64,000 nucleotides of DNA. Source: Lucinisca nassula. Its lineage: Eukaryota > Mollusca > Bivalvia > Lucinida > Lucinidae. Shown in pieces: positions 29,476 through 41,849 of the stretch. The stretch is from NCBI GenBank assembly GCA_963580285.1, contig OY757012.1:164350652-164414651 (forward strand), read 5' to 3'. The notes beneath the pieces are model-generated. The model made no database searches and was not told the DNA's origin. It saw only the letters and a program-made list of their open reading frames with translations. The number at the start of each line of letters is the position of its first letter. Position 1 is the stretch's first letter. The position numbers and the translations under genes were made by a program.

Positions 29476-30577
29476 CAAAACAAGAGGGACATGATGGCCC
29501 TGGATCGCTCACTTGATCCACACTGTAGCAATGAAATGGTAGGTAATAAAGTAAGGTGCCATGTCAGAAGGACAAGAAAGCAGTCTGAAGGACAGCCAAA
29601 TCCCCAGCCGCCCTTTGTATCAAGGCTCAACCTTGTGACCTTCACATGTGACCTTGACCTTATGTTGGCATGGTTTATTTATGGTTCTGCACATCAGCTC
29701 ACTGTGTTACGGACAGACAGATGGACGGACAGATGGATGGACGGACATCTCTACGAATGGATACTTAAGTGGCTAGGCGTCGGCATATTGACTACTTAAG
29801 CGGCAAATTCTCTTAAGCAGCAAGCCACCTAAGAGCAAATTTTTGCCACTTTAGTACCAAAATTACGGATAAAGTCCATTTGGACTCACGAATATATACA
29901 TAAGTGTCAAACTGTTCAAATTTTTTGCCCCCTAAATGTCGTTTCGTTGGTGCAGATGGACAGACGGGCGGGCGGACGGACGGAGAGACGAAGGTCATTC
30001 CTATAATCACCCCTCCGCTTCGCGATGGGGGATTAAAAATATATGCCAAATATGAAAGCTCTATCTCAAAAGTTATGATAAAGTAGGTCAAAGTTCAAGG
30101 TCACAGGTCAAACTTTTTGTATGGATGTGAAGCCATTGTCACAAGGAATAGACATGCCAAATATGAAGGCTCTATCTCAAATGGTTCCAAAGTTACGATT
30201 AAGTAGGTCACAGATCAAGGTCAAGGTCACAGGTCAAATTTTTTTGCATGAATGGAAAGACCTTGTCACAAGGAACATACATGACAAATATGAAGGCTCT
30301 ACCTAAAATGGTTCAAAAGTTATGACAAAAATGATCTATCTTAAATGGTTCAAAAGTTATGAGAAAGAAGGTCAAATGTTAAGTCACAGGTCAAAATTTT
30401 TGTACGGGTGAAATTCCTTGCCACAAGGAACATACATGCCAAGTATGAAGGCTCTACCTCAAATGGTTCAAAAGTTATGAAAATAGCCAAAAGAACTTTG
30501 ACCATGATCCAAACACCCTGAAAGTCTGAATTGCTTGAGATACTGTTTTATCATATAGAATATTTGTTTAAAGTTAT
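29476..30577 (+). mobile_element. Helentron-like element with F1-type 5' end, degenerate
   Basis: 5' end caaaacaagagggacatgat with GGATCGCTCACTTGATCC. GACGGACAG/GATGGACGG tracts occur at 29708-29746 and 29953-29990. The hairpin cccctccgcttcgcgatggg/ggatta at 30005-30033 belongs to a different (F4) 3' end. The core continues to about 30530 with units 'atatgaaggctctatctcaa'. It looks chimeric. Confidence 0.5.
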
Positions 30578-30712
30578 AATAACCCCTAAAAGGCGGGAAA
30601 ACCCTGAAGGGGTAGCCTGGCAAACAGCATAGGCCCAGATCAGACATCGCAGAACGTGGCATCTGATCAGGGTCTGCACTGTTTGCTAACAGCATTTTCT
30701 GTCAAACAAGAG

Positions 30713-32763
30713 GCCAATGATGGCCTTGGTTCACTCACCTGATCCATATTGTACAAATGGAATTGAAGATAATATATGGTAGAGTAGAGGGTTTGAGCAA
30801 TTTTGGATGACACAAGGAGGTTTTTATAATTTTAGCCATCTTGTTCATCCAAGCACAAAGGGTTGAGCAATTTTGAAAGTTTTTTTCCATTATGAGTCTA
30901 TGGGAGCGAAGGGGCCGAGGGGCGGGGCCCAGTGAGAACCCAGGGGCATGATTGCCGTTACTACATGCTAAATATATAAGCTCTGGGCCCTGTGGTTTCA
31001 GAGAAGAAGATTTTTGAAGCTTTTTCCATTATGAGTCTATGGGAGCGAAGGGGCCCCGGGGCATGGCCCATTTGAAGACCCAGGGGCATGATTGGCAGGA
31101 ATTATGTAGGTAACCACTTGCCGTTGCTACATGCTAAATATCTTAGCTCTGGGCGCTGTGGTTTCAGAAAAGATGATTTTTGGAGCTTTTTTCCATTATG
31201 AGTCTATGGGAGCAAAGGGGCCCCGGGGTGTGGCCCATTTGGATCCCAGGGGCATGATTGGCAGGATTTATGTAGGTGAACACTTGCCCTTGCTACATGC
31301 TAAATATCTCAGCTCTGGGCCCTGTAGTTTCAGAGAAGAAGATGTTTGAAGCTTTTTTTTCAATTATGAGTCTATAGGAGCTAAGGGGCCCCGGGCCGTG
31401 GCCAGTTTGGACCCCGGGGGCATGAATGGCAGGAATTAAGTAGGTGACCAATTGCCGTTGCTACGTGCTAAATATCTAAGCTCTGGGCCCTGTGGTTTCA
31501 GAGAAGAAGATTTTTGAAGCTTTTTTTTTCCATTATGAGTCTACAGGAGCTATGGGGCCCCGGGGAGTGGCCTGTTTGGGCCCCGGGGACATGATTGGCA
31601 GGAATTATGTAGGTGACCGATTGTCGTTGCTACACACTAAATATCTAAGCTCTGGGCCCTGAGGTTTTAGAGAAGAAGATTTTTGAAGCTTTTTTTTTCA
31701 TTTTGAGTCTATAGGAGCTAAGGGGCCCCGGGGTGTGGCCCATTTGGACCCCAGGGGCATTATTGGCAGGATTTATGTAGGTGACCACTTGCCATTCTTA
31801 CATGCTAAATATCTCAGCTCTGGGACCTGTGGTTTCAGAGAAGAAGCTGTTTGAACCTTTTTTCCATTATGAGTCTATAGGAGCTAAGGGGCCCCACGGC
31901 ATGGCCCGTTTGGACCCCAGGGTCATGATTGGCAGGAATTATGTAGGTGACCATTTGCCGTTGCTACATGCTAAATTTCTAAGCTCTGGGCTCTGTGGTT
32001 TCAGAGAAGAAGATTTTTGAAGCTTTTTTTTCCATTATGAGTCTATGGGAGCGAAGGGGCCGAGAGGCGGGGCCCAGTGAGAACCCAGGGGCATGATTGG
32101 CAGGAATTATGTAGGTGACCACTTGCCGTTACTACATGCTAAATATATAAGCTCTGGGCCCTGCGGTTTCAGAGAAGAACATTTTTTAAGCTTTTTTTCC
32201 ATTATGAGTCTATGGGAGCGAAGGGGCCCCGGGGCGTGGCCCATTTGGAACCCAGGGGCACGATTGGCAGGAATTATGTTGGTGACTGCTTGCCGTTGCT
32301 ACATGCTAAATATCTAAGCTCTGGGCCCTGTGGTTTCAGAGAAGATTTTTGAAGCTTTTTTTCCATTATGAGTCTATAGGAGTTAAGGGGCCCCAGGGTG
32401 TGGCCAATTTGGACCCAGGGGCATAATTGGCAGGATTTATGTAGGTGACCACTTGACATTGTTACACGCTTAATACACTGGGCCCAGTGGTTTCAGAGAA
32501 GAAGAAATTTTAATTTTTTCCCATTGTAAGTCTATGGGAGCTATATGTTGCCATGGCAACCAGAATTCCAATCTGATCAGCCCGAAAACCTTATGCAGCC
32601 TTTCCCCCTACCTAATGATGCTTCTCATGAAATTTGATCCAGATTGACCATGGGGTATTAGAGATATACTTATTTGAAATTGTTTACGGACACACGGACG
32701 GATGCACGACGGACAAAAAGTGATCACAAAATCTCACCTCGTCACTACGTGACAGGTGAGCTA
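30713..32763 (+). mobile_element. Helentron-like F1 element with roughly 166-bp tandem core
   Basis: 5' acaagaggccaatgatggcc with GGTTCACTCACCTGATCC. About ten units of 'tccattatgagtctatggga ... gctctgggccctgtggtttc'. Then ACACACGGACGGATGCACGAC and the 3' hairpin TCTCACCTCGTCAC / GTGACAGGTGAGCTA at 32732-32762. Confidence 0.7.
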
Positions 32764-34145
32764 ATAAAATACCCCTCCTGACCAAGGTATTACCAATAGA
32801 GGACAATTCTGAGCAAGTTTGATGATGATTGGACTAAAACTGTGGCCTCTAGAGTGTTAACAAGGTTTTTCTATGATTTGACCTACTGACCTACTTTTTT
32901 GACCTGACATGACACATATTCGAACTTGACTGAGATATTGTCAGGATGGTCATTTTGAGCAAGTTTGAGAATGATTGGACCAAAACTGTGGCCTCTAGAG
33001 TGTTAACAAGTGTTTTCTATGATTTGACCTAAATTAGACTAAAATTGCAGTCTCTAGTGTAAACAAGGTTTTCTATGATTTGACCTACCTTTAAGCCCAC
33101 ATGACACATATTCGAATTTGACCTAGATATTGTAGAAATGATCATTCTGAGCAAGTTTGATGATGATTTGACCAAAACTGTGGCCTCTAGAGTGTTAACA
33201 AGGTTTTTCTATGATTTGACCTACTGACCTACGTTTTGACCTGACATGACACATATTCGAACTTGACTGAGATATTGTCAGGATGGTCATTTTGAGCAAG
33301 TTTGAGAATGATTGGACCAAAACTGTGGCCTCTACAGTGTTAACAAGGGTTTTCTATGATTTGACCTACTGACCTATTTTTTTGGCTGACATGACACGTA
33401 ATCGAACCTGACTGAGATATTGTCAGCATGATCATTCTGAGAAAGTTTGAGTATGATTGGACCAAAACTGTGGCCTCTAGAGTGCTAACAAGGTTTTTCT
33501 GTGGTTTTACCTACTGACCTACTTTTTGTCCCGAAATGACCCATATTCGAACTTGACCGAGATATTGACAGGATGATCATTCTGAGCAAGTCTGAGGATG
33601 ACTGGACCAAAACTGTGGCCTCTAGAGTGTTAACAAGGGTTTTCTATGATTTGACCTACTGACCTACTTTTTGACCTGAAATAACCGTTATTCAAACTTG
33701 ACCGAGATATTGTCAGGATGAACATTCTGACCAAGCTTGAGGCAGATTGGACAAAAACTGTGGCCTCTAGAGTGCTAACAAGGGTTTTCTGTGGTTTGAC
33801 TTACCTTTTGACCCGACATGACCCATATTTGAACTTAACTGAAATATTATCAAGATGATCATCCTGAGCAAGTTTGAGGATGATTGGACCAAAATTGTGG
33901 CCTCTAGAGTGTTAACAAGGTTTTCCTTTGAGTTTACCTGGTGACCTACTTTTTGACCCGACATGACCCAATATCGAACTTGACCTAGATTTCATAGAGG
34001 CAAACATTCTGAGCAAGTTTCATTAAGATTGGGTCAAAACTGACCTCTAGAGTGTTAACAAACACATTGTTGATGACGAACGACGCCAGACACAGGGTGA
34101 TGACAATAGCTCACTCTGAGCCTTTGGCTCAGGTGAGCTAAAAAT
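32764..34145 (+). repeat. Second tandem core with its own 3' hairpin
   Basis: About nine units of roughly 146 bp (tgtggcctctagagtgttaa ... tttgacctactgacctac), then gacgaacgacgccagacaca and the hairpin AGCTCACTCTGAGCC / GGCTCAGGTGAGCTA. It shares the outer MITE-B insertion with the preceding element, so it was either read through or nested. Confidence 0.65.
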
Positions 34146-34211
34146 AGGCCTATCACAAATGGACTTGTCCAAATATAGCAATGGAAGAGTCCACTAGTAT
34201 ACAATGGGTTA

Positions 34212-34644
34212 AGAGCACCAACAATCTTTATTTGGACTAGAAATAAAACGAAATTAATCACTATCACAAATTAAACTTAGAGATATAAAAGATGTCATTT
34301 TAGCACACAGGTGTGTTATTATAGACTAAGTTTATTGAGTCAGCTTAATTGGATATACAATGTACATGCAAATTGTAAGAAAAGATATCAAGAAATGCTT
34401 AATAATGCATAGAATTCTCTATATGGGACTGTTTAACTCTGATAAAATTATTTGGTGCCGAATCTCCGAATGATGTACACCGAAACACATAACCTACTAT
34501 AGCTTTAAGCACAGGCTACACGATACAACTTTGATACATACAACTTGAAAGGCCGTGTAGCTCACACTAAAACTTTGTAACATTCAACTTTTTGGCCCAG
34601 AATTCACGATACAACCTCAAAATAGACAACTTGAAAGATTGTGT
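34212..34644. other. Interval with no recognised gene
   Basis: AT-rich. 'caacttgaaag' plus flanking bases recur at about 34540 and 34627. Nothing else supportable. Confidence 0.4.
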
Positions 34645-34659
34645 ACATACGATAACACA

Positions 34660-34802
34660 ACTATTGGTTTCATTGGGCGACAGGGCTTGAGATGTCATTT
34701 CATCTCAATTTTGGGTAAAAGTCCCACAAAATTGGAAGCAACGTCTCCAAAATGACCTTTACAGTGTTGACGGGGACGTTAAACCTCAAATCAAACAAAC
34801 AA
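34660..34802 (+). mobile_element. 5'-truncated SINE-H with 15-bp target-site duplication
   Basis: Flanked by ACATACGATAACACA at 34645-34659 and 34803-34817. It contains only the distal 143 bp (ctattggtttcattgggcga to caaatcaaacaaacaa), a 5' truncation typical of target-primed reverse transcription. Confidence 0.88.
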
Positions 34803-34817
34803 ACATACGATAACACA

Positions 34818-36880
34818 CCCGTTTGGCATAGTGCATTTTTCACATCTCCAGAATGACTACTTTTCTGATGAAAATCCTTGATTTTTTTCCCTATAAATGC
34901 TCAAAACATAGGTTGTGTGTTGAGGCGGTCCTAATGAGTACCTACAACTTATGTCTTGGAGCAGAAATAAGAACAAGAGGGCCCAATGGCCCTATATCGC
35001 TCACCTGTGTACCAGAAAATCATTAGTGTAGGAGACCACTTGACATTGCTACATACTAAATATCTAAGCTCAGGAAAAGCGGTGTCAACTCTTATAAACC
35101 CTACTGGTTTCATTGGGCGACAGGGCTTTAGATGTAATTTCATCTCAATGTCTGGTAAAAGTCCCACAAAATTGGAAGAGACATCTCCAAAATGACCTAT
35201 ACAGTGTTGTCGGGATGTAAAAACTCAAATCAAACAAAATCTGTGCCTTATGGTTTTGGAGTAAAAAAATTTTTTTAAGTTTTTTTCCAGTATAAGTCTA
35301 TAGAAGCTAATGAGCCCTGGGGCTTGGCCAATTTTGACCCAAAGGGCACGGTTGGCAGGATTTATGTAGGCGACCATTTTGTGTTGCTATATAATAAATA
35401 TCTAGGGTCTGTACTTCATGGTTTCAAAGAAGATGTTTAAAGCTTTTTTCCATTATAAGTTTGTTGGAGTTAAGGGGCCACAGGATTTGGACCCCAGGGG
35501 CATGATTGGCAGGATTCATGTAGGCGACCACTCGACATTGTTACATGCTAAATACCAAAGCTCTTGGACTTATGGTTTCAGAGAAGAAGATTTTTGAAGA
35601 TTTTTTTCCCCATTTTAAGTTGTTTTTTTTCTTTTGTTTGTTTTTTTTATTATAAGGGCCCTGTGGTTTCAGAGAAGAAGATTTTTGAAGTTTCTCCAAT
35701 TGTAAGTCTATGGAAGCTAAAGAACCCTGGGGTGGGGCCAATATGGATCCCAAGGGCTTAACTGGCAGGATTTATGTAGGTGGCCACTTGACGTTGCTAC
35801 ATACTAAAAATCTAAGCTCTGGGCCTTATGGTTTCATAGAAGAAGACTTTTTAAGTTTTTTTTCATTATAAGTCTATTGGAGGTGATAAGCTCGGGCGTG
35901 GCCAATTTTGACCCCAGGGGCAGGGTTAGCAGGATTTATGTAGCTGGCTATTTTATGTTGCTAGATACTAAATATCTAAGTTCTGTGCTTCACAGTTTCT
36001 GAGAAGAAGATTTTTGAAGCTTTTTTCCATTATGAGTCTATGGGACCTAAGGGGCCCCGGGGCATGGCCCATTTGGACCCCAGGGGCATGATTAGCAGGA
36101 AATATGTAGGTGACCAATTGCCATTGCTACATGCTAAATATCTAAACTCTGGGCCCTGTGGTTTCAGAGAAGAAGATTTTTGAAGCTTTTTTTCCATTAT
36201 GAGTCTATGGGAGCTAAGGGGCCCTGGGGCATGGCCCATTTGGACCCCACAGGCATGATTGGCAGGATTTATGTAGGTGACCACTTGCCATTGCTACATG
36301 CTAAATATCTAAGCTCTGGGCCCTGTGGTTTCAGAGAAGAAGATTTTTGAAGTTTTTTTTCCATTATGGGTCTATAGGAGCTAAGGGGCCCCGGGGCCTG
36401 TCTCTTTTGGACCCCAGGGGCATGATTGGCAGAAATTATGTAGGTGACCACTTGCCGTTGCTACCTGCTAAATATCTAAGCTCTGGGCACTGTGGTTTCA
36501 GAGAAGAAGATTTTTTAAGCTTTTTTCCATTATGAGTCTATGGGAGCAAAGGGGCCCCAGCGCGTGGCCCATTTGGAACCCAGGGGCATGATTGGCAGGA
36601 ATTATGTAGGTGACCAATTGTTGTTGCTACATGCTACATAACTCATGAAATTTGATCAAGATTGACCATGGGGTATTAGAGATATACTTATTTGAAATTG
36701 TTTACGGACGCATGGACGCACGCACGACGGACAAAAAGTGATCACAAAAGCTCACCTTGTAACTACGTGACAGGTGAGCTAACAATAATGTATACCCCTG
36801 TAAACCCCAGTTTTCTCGATATGAAGTGGGGTTTAGGGGGGTCTTCATTTCACGGACTTGTTCACGTGATGTAGCCCACA
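34818..36880 (+). mobile_element. Element C split by a Helentron-like F1 element
   Basis: The left arm (34818-34973: atagtgcatttttcacatct ... ggagcagaaataagaac) and the right arm (36785-36880: ataatgtatacccctgtaaa ... cttgttcacgtgatg) of element C flank F1. Empty copies at 3185-3400 and 22865-23142 show the uninterrupted junction. Confidence 0.65.
34974..36784 (+). mobile_element. Helentron-like F1 element in element C
   Basis: 5' aagagggcccaatggccc with ATCGCTCACCTGTGTACC. The core has about eight units of the 166-bp type seen at 30713, one of which is interrupted by a 5'-truncated SINE-H (about 35085-35245). Then ACGGACGCATGGACGCACG and the 3' hairpin AGCTCACCTTGTAAC / GTGACAGGTGAGCTA. Confidence 0.7.
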
Positions 36881-37256
36881 CAAAAATTGGTAACAATTTC
36901 AACCTTTTGGAGATGGATCCAACACATTTTGGAATAGAGAGTGTCCTATAGATTCTCTATTTTTGACCAAGAAGAAACAACATGCCACAACGTACCACCA
37001 ATAATCAGTTGGCCGGATCATTATTCTGAGTTTGACGTAAACTGGAGTACCTGGAAAAAAATTGGCTGGCCATCCTTTGTAGAAGTATACGTACTTGATA
37101 CTTGTGAGCCAAGTCAGGTTGTTTGAAACCAATGCCGTGTCAAACCTAATGTTTAGTTCATATATGACAATGGAATCTTCCACACAATAAGTTTGGAGTG
37201 GTCCATTTCCAATTATAGGGGTGTCAGGTTTGTTTTGTTAGTAGTATGTTTTGAAA
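36881..37256. repeat. Mostly unrecognised, with a MITE-B-like remnant
   Basis: 37150-37225 weakly resembles the right part of MITE B (atgacaatggaatcttccac, 'ggggtgtcagg'). No exon supported. Confidence 0.35.
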
Positions 37257-39785
37257 AAAAAAAAGAGATGCATGATGGACCTAATTCACTCACCTGAGTT
37301 ATGATGTACAGTTGTACTAACATTGTTGTTTACAGCTTTATCTATATTTGGCTCTGACAGATAATTTGTACAGAGGAGCAGAACAACTTAAGCACTTTTG
37401 GTAGAGGGATCACTCAAGGAACTTTTCTGTCAAAGTTATTTTAAAACCGAGACATTAAAGAAGATGTTCTTTAATGATTTTTCTGTCTTTACCTCTGCAG
37501 TCATATAGACATTTTGTTCAGCAGAGCAAACCCATCTCAGCAATTTAAGCAATCATCAGTACATGACTGATTGTTTTGGGTATAATGACATGTCAACCCT
37601 TGTGGGTCATTTTGTGTCATCTCCCAGAGAAAGGGAGAAAGTGAGTGATAGAGGAGAAAGACAAAAATGAATGGAAGTGTTGAAACAGAAGAAACAACAA
37701 CACTCCCCCTCTACCCTTACCTGCTGCAAGCACAGCGGGCCTTGCCCTACTGTAAGCCAGTATGAGTTGGATGCCCCAGTGATGCAAAATACACGTCACC
37801 TTTGCCTCACCCAACCACCCCTCAATCATCAGTACAATAACATGAAAGCAGTCTGAAGGACAGCCAAATCCCTCGCCGCACTTTTTATCAAGGCTCAACC
37901 TTGTGACCTTCACCTGTGATCTTGACTTTATGTTGACATGGTTTATTTATGGTTCTGCACATCAGCTTACTGTGGGGTATATTTCACAAAAGTTTAATGA
38001 AAATCATTCCAGGGGTAAAAGAGATATGGGAGGGACACAAAATTCAAAGTTTCAAACTCGTGACCTTCAACCATGACCTTGACCTTAAGTTGGCATGGTT
38101 CATTTATGGATTCTGCACACCAGCTCACTGAGACGAATAATTGACCAAAGTTTAATGAAAATCTATCAAAGGGTTCAGGAGATATGGAGTGGACAAGAAA
38201 GTGTTACAGACAGACAGACGAACGGATGTTCTCACAGATGTATACTTATGTGGCTATTTTTTGGCAGGATTGATACTTAAGTTTAATGAAAATCTATCAA
38301 AAGGTTCAGGAGATATGGAGCGGACAAGAAAGTGTTACAGACGGACGGACGGACGGACGGACAGACTGACTGACAGATGGATGGACATGGGTTCTGCACA
38401 TCAGCTCACTGAGAAGAATATTTGACCAAAGTTTAATGAAAATCCTTCCAAGGGTAAAGGAGATATTGAATGGACACAAAATTCGAAGTTTCAAACTTGT
38501 GACCTTCAACCGTGACTTTGACCTTAAGTCGGCATGGTTCATTTATGGGTTCTGCACACCAGCTCACTGAGACGAATAATTGACCAAAGTTTAATGAAAA
38601 TCTATCAAAGGGTTCAGGAGATATGGAGTGGACAAGAAAGTGTTACAGACAGACAGATGAACGGATGTTCTCACAGATGTATACTTATGTGGCTATTTTT
38701 GGCAGGATTGATACTTAAGTGGCTACTTTTAGCCACAGAAAAGAAGTATTTTCGGTGACTAACGGAATAAATCCCATAGACTTACATTGATTCTGTCCAT
38801 TAATATAGCCACCAAACTATACATTTGTTGGTGCGGACTGACAGACAGACGGACATGGGTTCTGCATATCAGCTCACTGAGAAGAATATTTGACCAAAGT
38901 TTAATGAAAATCCTTCCAAGGGTAAAGGAGATATGGAACGGACACAAAATTCTAAGTTTCAAACTCTTGACCTTCAACCGTGACCTTGACCTTAAGTCTG
39001 CATGGTTCATTTATGAGTTCTGCGCACCAGCTCACTGAGACGAATAATTGACCAAAGTTTAATGAAAATCTATCAAAGGGTTCAGGAGATATGGAGCGGA
39101 CAAGAAAGTATTATAGACAGACAGACGGACAGACCGACTGATAGATGGATAGACAGACATGGGTTCTGCACATCAGCTCACTGAGAAGAATATTTGACCA
39201 AAGTTTAATGAAAATCCTTCTAAGGGTAAAGGAGATATGGAACGGACACAAAATACCAATTTTCAAACTCGTGACCTTCAACTGTGACCTTGACCTTGAG
39301 TCGGCATGGTTCATTTATGGGTTCTGCACACCAGCTCACTGAGACGAATAATTCAGCAAAGTTTAATGAAAATCTATCGAAGGGTTCAGGAGATATGGAG
39401 TGGACAAGAAAGTGTTATGGACAGACAGACAGATGGACTGACAGACGGACATGGGTTTGGCATATCAGCTCACTGAGAAGAATATTTGACCAAAATTTAA
39501 TGAAAATCCTTCCAAGGGTAAAGGAGAAATGGAACGGACACAAAATTTCAATTTTCAAACTCCTGACCTTCAACTGTGACCTTGACATTGAGTCGGCATG
39601 GTTCATCTATGGGTTCTGCACACCAGCTCACTGAGACGAATAATTCAGCAAAGTTTAATGAAAATCTATCAAAGGGTTCAGGAGATATGGAGTGGACAAG
39701 AAAGTGTTTTGGACAGGCAGACAGACAGATGGACAGACGAAGACCATTCCTATAATTCCCGCTCCGCTTCGCGGCGGGGGATTAA
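37257..39785 (+). mobile_element. Helentron-like element F4 with GACA-bearing tandem core
   Basis: 5' gatgcatgatggacctaatt with TTCACTCACCTGAG. From 37950 on, two alternating unit types ('atcagctcactgagaagaat...' and 'accagctcactgagacgaat...') form a higher-order repeat, each block ending in GACAGACAG/GACGGACGG microsatellite. The 3' hairpin is tcccgctccgcttcgcggcg/ggggatta at 39756-39784. Confidence 0.6.
37564..37822 (-). mobile_element. SINE-like retroelement with 14-bp target-site duplication
   Basis: Flanked by CAATCATCAGTACA at 37550-37563 and 37823-37836. On the minus strand the end is ...gacatgtcattatacccaaa acaatcagtca. The body is unlike SINE-H, and I could not identify A/B boxes. 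Confidence 0.6.
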
Positions 39786-40660
39786 TAAAACTTTGAGATG
39801 GGATGTTTCAATGGAACAGACCTAAGATGAGCCATACCGTTAAATCTATTTTTGGTACAAAAATAAAAGAGAAGCATTTCTGTGAATTGGGTTTGAACTT
39901 TACAGCCATTATTGTTTCTCATAAATCTGTAACAAAAACTATGGCAAATAATTAAATGAATCAAGGGATTTAACCTCAAAAGGTTAAGGGACTTGGCAAT
40001 GATTCTGGTAAAAACAATAAATCAGCCCATTGTCCATGTGTGTGCCAGGTTTCAACTTTGAAATCCTAACAGTTCTTGATAAATTGTGATGAAAATTTTT
40101 CATTAATAAACTGTAAAACCTATCTAGGTTAGTAACTCCAACAGGTATAAGCCCTTGGCCCTGATTCTGGTATACACGATACATCCAGCACAATGTCCAT
40201 GTGTGAACCAAGTTTCAACTTTGCAGCTTACTGAGAAATCTATAACAAACTTTTTCATTAATGGTGAATTATAAAACCTGCCATGGGTTGCAGCTCCAGG
40301 AGTTATGGTCGCTTGGCCTTGAATCCAGTAGGCTCTTGGTCCTGAATCCGGTATACACAATGCCTCAACCTACTGTCCATGTGTTCCAAATTTCAACTTT
40401 GCAACTTTGAGAAGTTTTAGTGTGATGAAAATTTTTCATTAATAATTAATTGTAAAACCCATTAAGGGATGTAACTGCCCTTGGCCCTTAATCTGGTACC
40501 AATGATACATTATGCCACTGCCCATGTGTTTATCAAATTTCAGTAGTTTAGCAAAAGGGACAAAAATTTATCTGATGAGTCCATGGAAGGAATGATAGGA
40601 CAAGGCAAATCAATTATAGCCCCACTTTTTGAAGTCGGGGCTTCAAATACACACCACATG
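39786..40660 (+). repeat. Tandem core ending in an F2-type hairpin
   Basis: Roughly 170-bp units ('cttggccctgattctggta ... catgtgtgaaccaagtttca') end at 'aggacaaggcaaatcaatta' and the hairpin tagccccactttttgaagtc/ggggctt. The F2 5' end was not found. A MITE-B right-arm remnant (gacaaaccaacttgtccaac ... atacaatggg) follows at 40661-40735. Confidence 0.5.
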
Positions 40661-41849
40661 CCTTAAATGACAAACCAACTTGTCCAACATAAAACAATGG
40701 AAGAATCCACCAGAATACAATGGGATAGATCTACACTAGATCAATCCTTAAACTGCTGAATAAACAAGCAAATTCCAAAGAGAATTTAGGTCCCTCGCCT
40801 TATTTTCATTTGTGAGGTTAAAAAATAAGTAAGTTAACCAGGCAAGCATTGGTATCACTTAATGCAGAAAGTGAAAAACAGTAAGTAAAGGATTCTGTAA
40901 AAGGCACGTGCACATTTCAGTCCATATCAAAACACCTGTAAAGATTCTGAAGGATCAGTTTTAAACTGTAGGAGGAGTTGCACTCACAATGTACCTACTA
41001 CATATTCAGTTTCATATTATAGATGGGCAAAAAAAAACTCTAAGTTAAAAATGTGAAAAAAATGAAAAGATTTATTTTAAGATTCTGTAAAAAGCAAATG
41101 CATATCTTCAGACCATAATTCAACCAACTTTTAAGTTTTGGAAGGAGTGGCATTAAACTGTAGGAGGAGTTGCGCGCACAAGGTACCTACTACATTATAC
41201 TCTTTCATAGAATTGATGCATGGAAGTTAAAAATGTGAAAAAAAAGTGAAAAAAAAATTAATTAAAGAATTCTGAGAAAAGCATATGCACAACTTCAAGC
41301 CATGATAAAGACACCTGTGAAATTTCAGAAGGATCGGTATAAAACTGTAGGAGCAGTTGCGCTCACAAGGTACCTACTACATTATACTCTTTCATAGAAT
41401 TAATGCATGAAAAAAGTCAAGGTTAAAAATGTAAAAAAGTGAAAAAAATTAATTAAAGAATTCTGAAAAAAGCATATGCACAACTTCAAACCATGATAAA
41501 GACACCTGTAAAATTTCAGAAGGATCGGTATAAAACTGTAGGAGGAGTTGCGCTCACAAGGTACCTACTATGGATTCGGAACCATGCAAAAAAGTCTAAG
41601 TTAAAAATGTGAAAAAATAGAAAAAAAAATTAATTAAAGAACTCTGAAAAAAGTATATGCACAACTTCAAACCATAATAAAGACACCTGTACAACGATCG
41701 GTATAAAACTGTAGGAGGAGTTGCGAACACAAGGTACTATGAATTAGGAAGCATGCCAAAAAAGTCTAAGTTAAAAATGTGAAAAAAGTAAAAAAAAAAA
41801 AAAATTAAAGAATTCTGAAAAAAAGTATATGCACAACTTCAAACCATAA

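Larger units (their letters stand above)
30578..34211 (+). mobile_element. MITE B split by a composite Helentron-like element
   Basis: 30578-30712 is the left half of MITE B with its hairpin (gcaaacagcataggcccaga ... ctgcactgtttgctaac). 34146-34211 is the right half (aggcctatcacaaatggact ... tatacaatgggttaa). The 3.4-kb insertion lies at the same A-rich spot as in the copy at 20351. Confidence 0.65.

Noticed and set aside
30880..36620. CRISPR-like regular spacing of repeats
   Set aside because: Units are contiguous 146-166 bp tandem repeats without unique spacers, in a eukaryotic context.
37660..37860. Short frames and an exon-like stretch 'tacccttacctgctgcaagc'
   Set aside because: The whole block lies inside a TSD-flanked SINE-like insertion (37564-37822).
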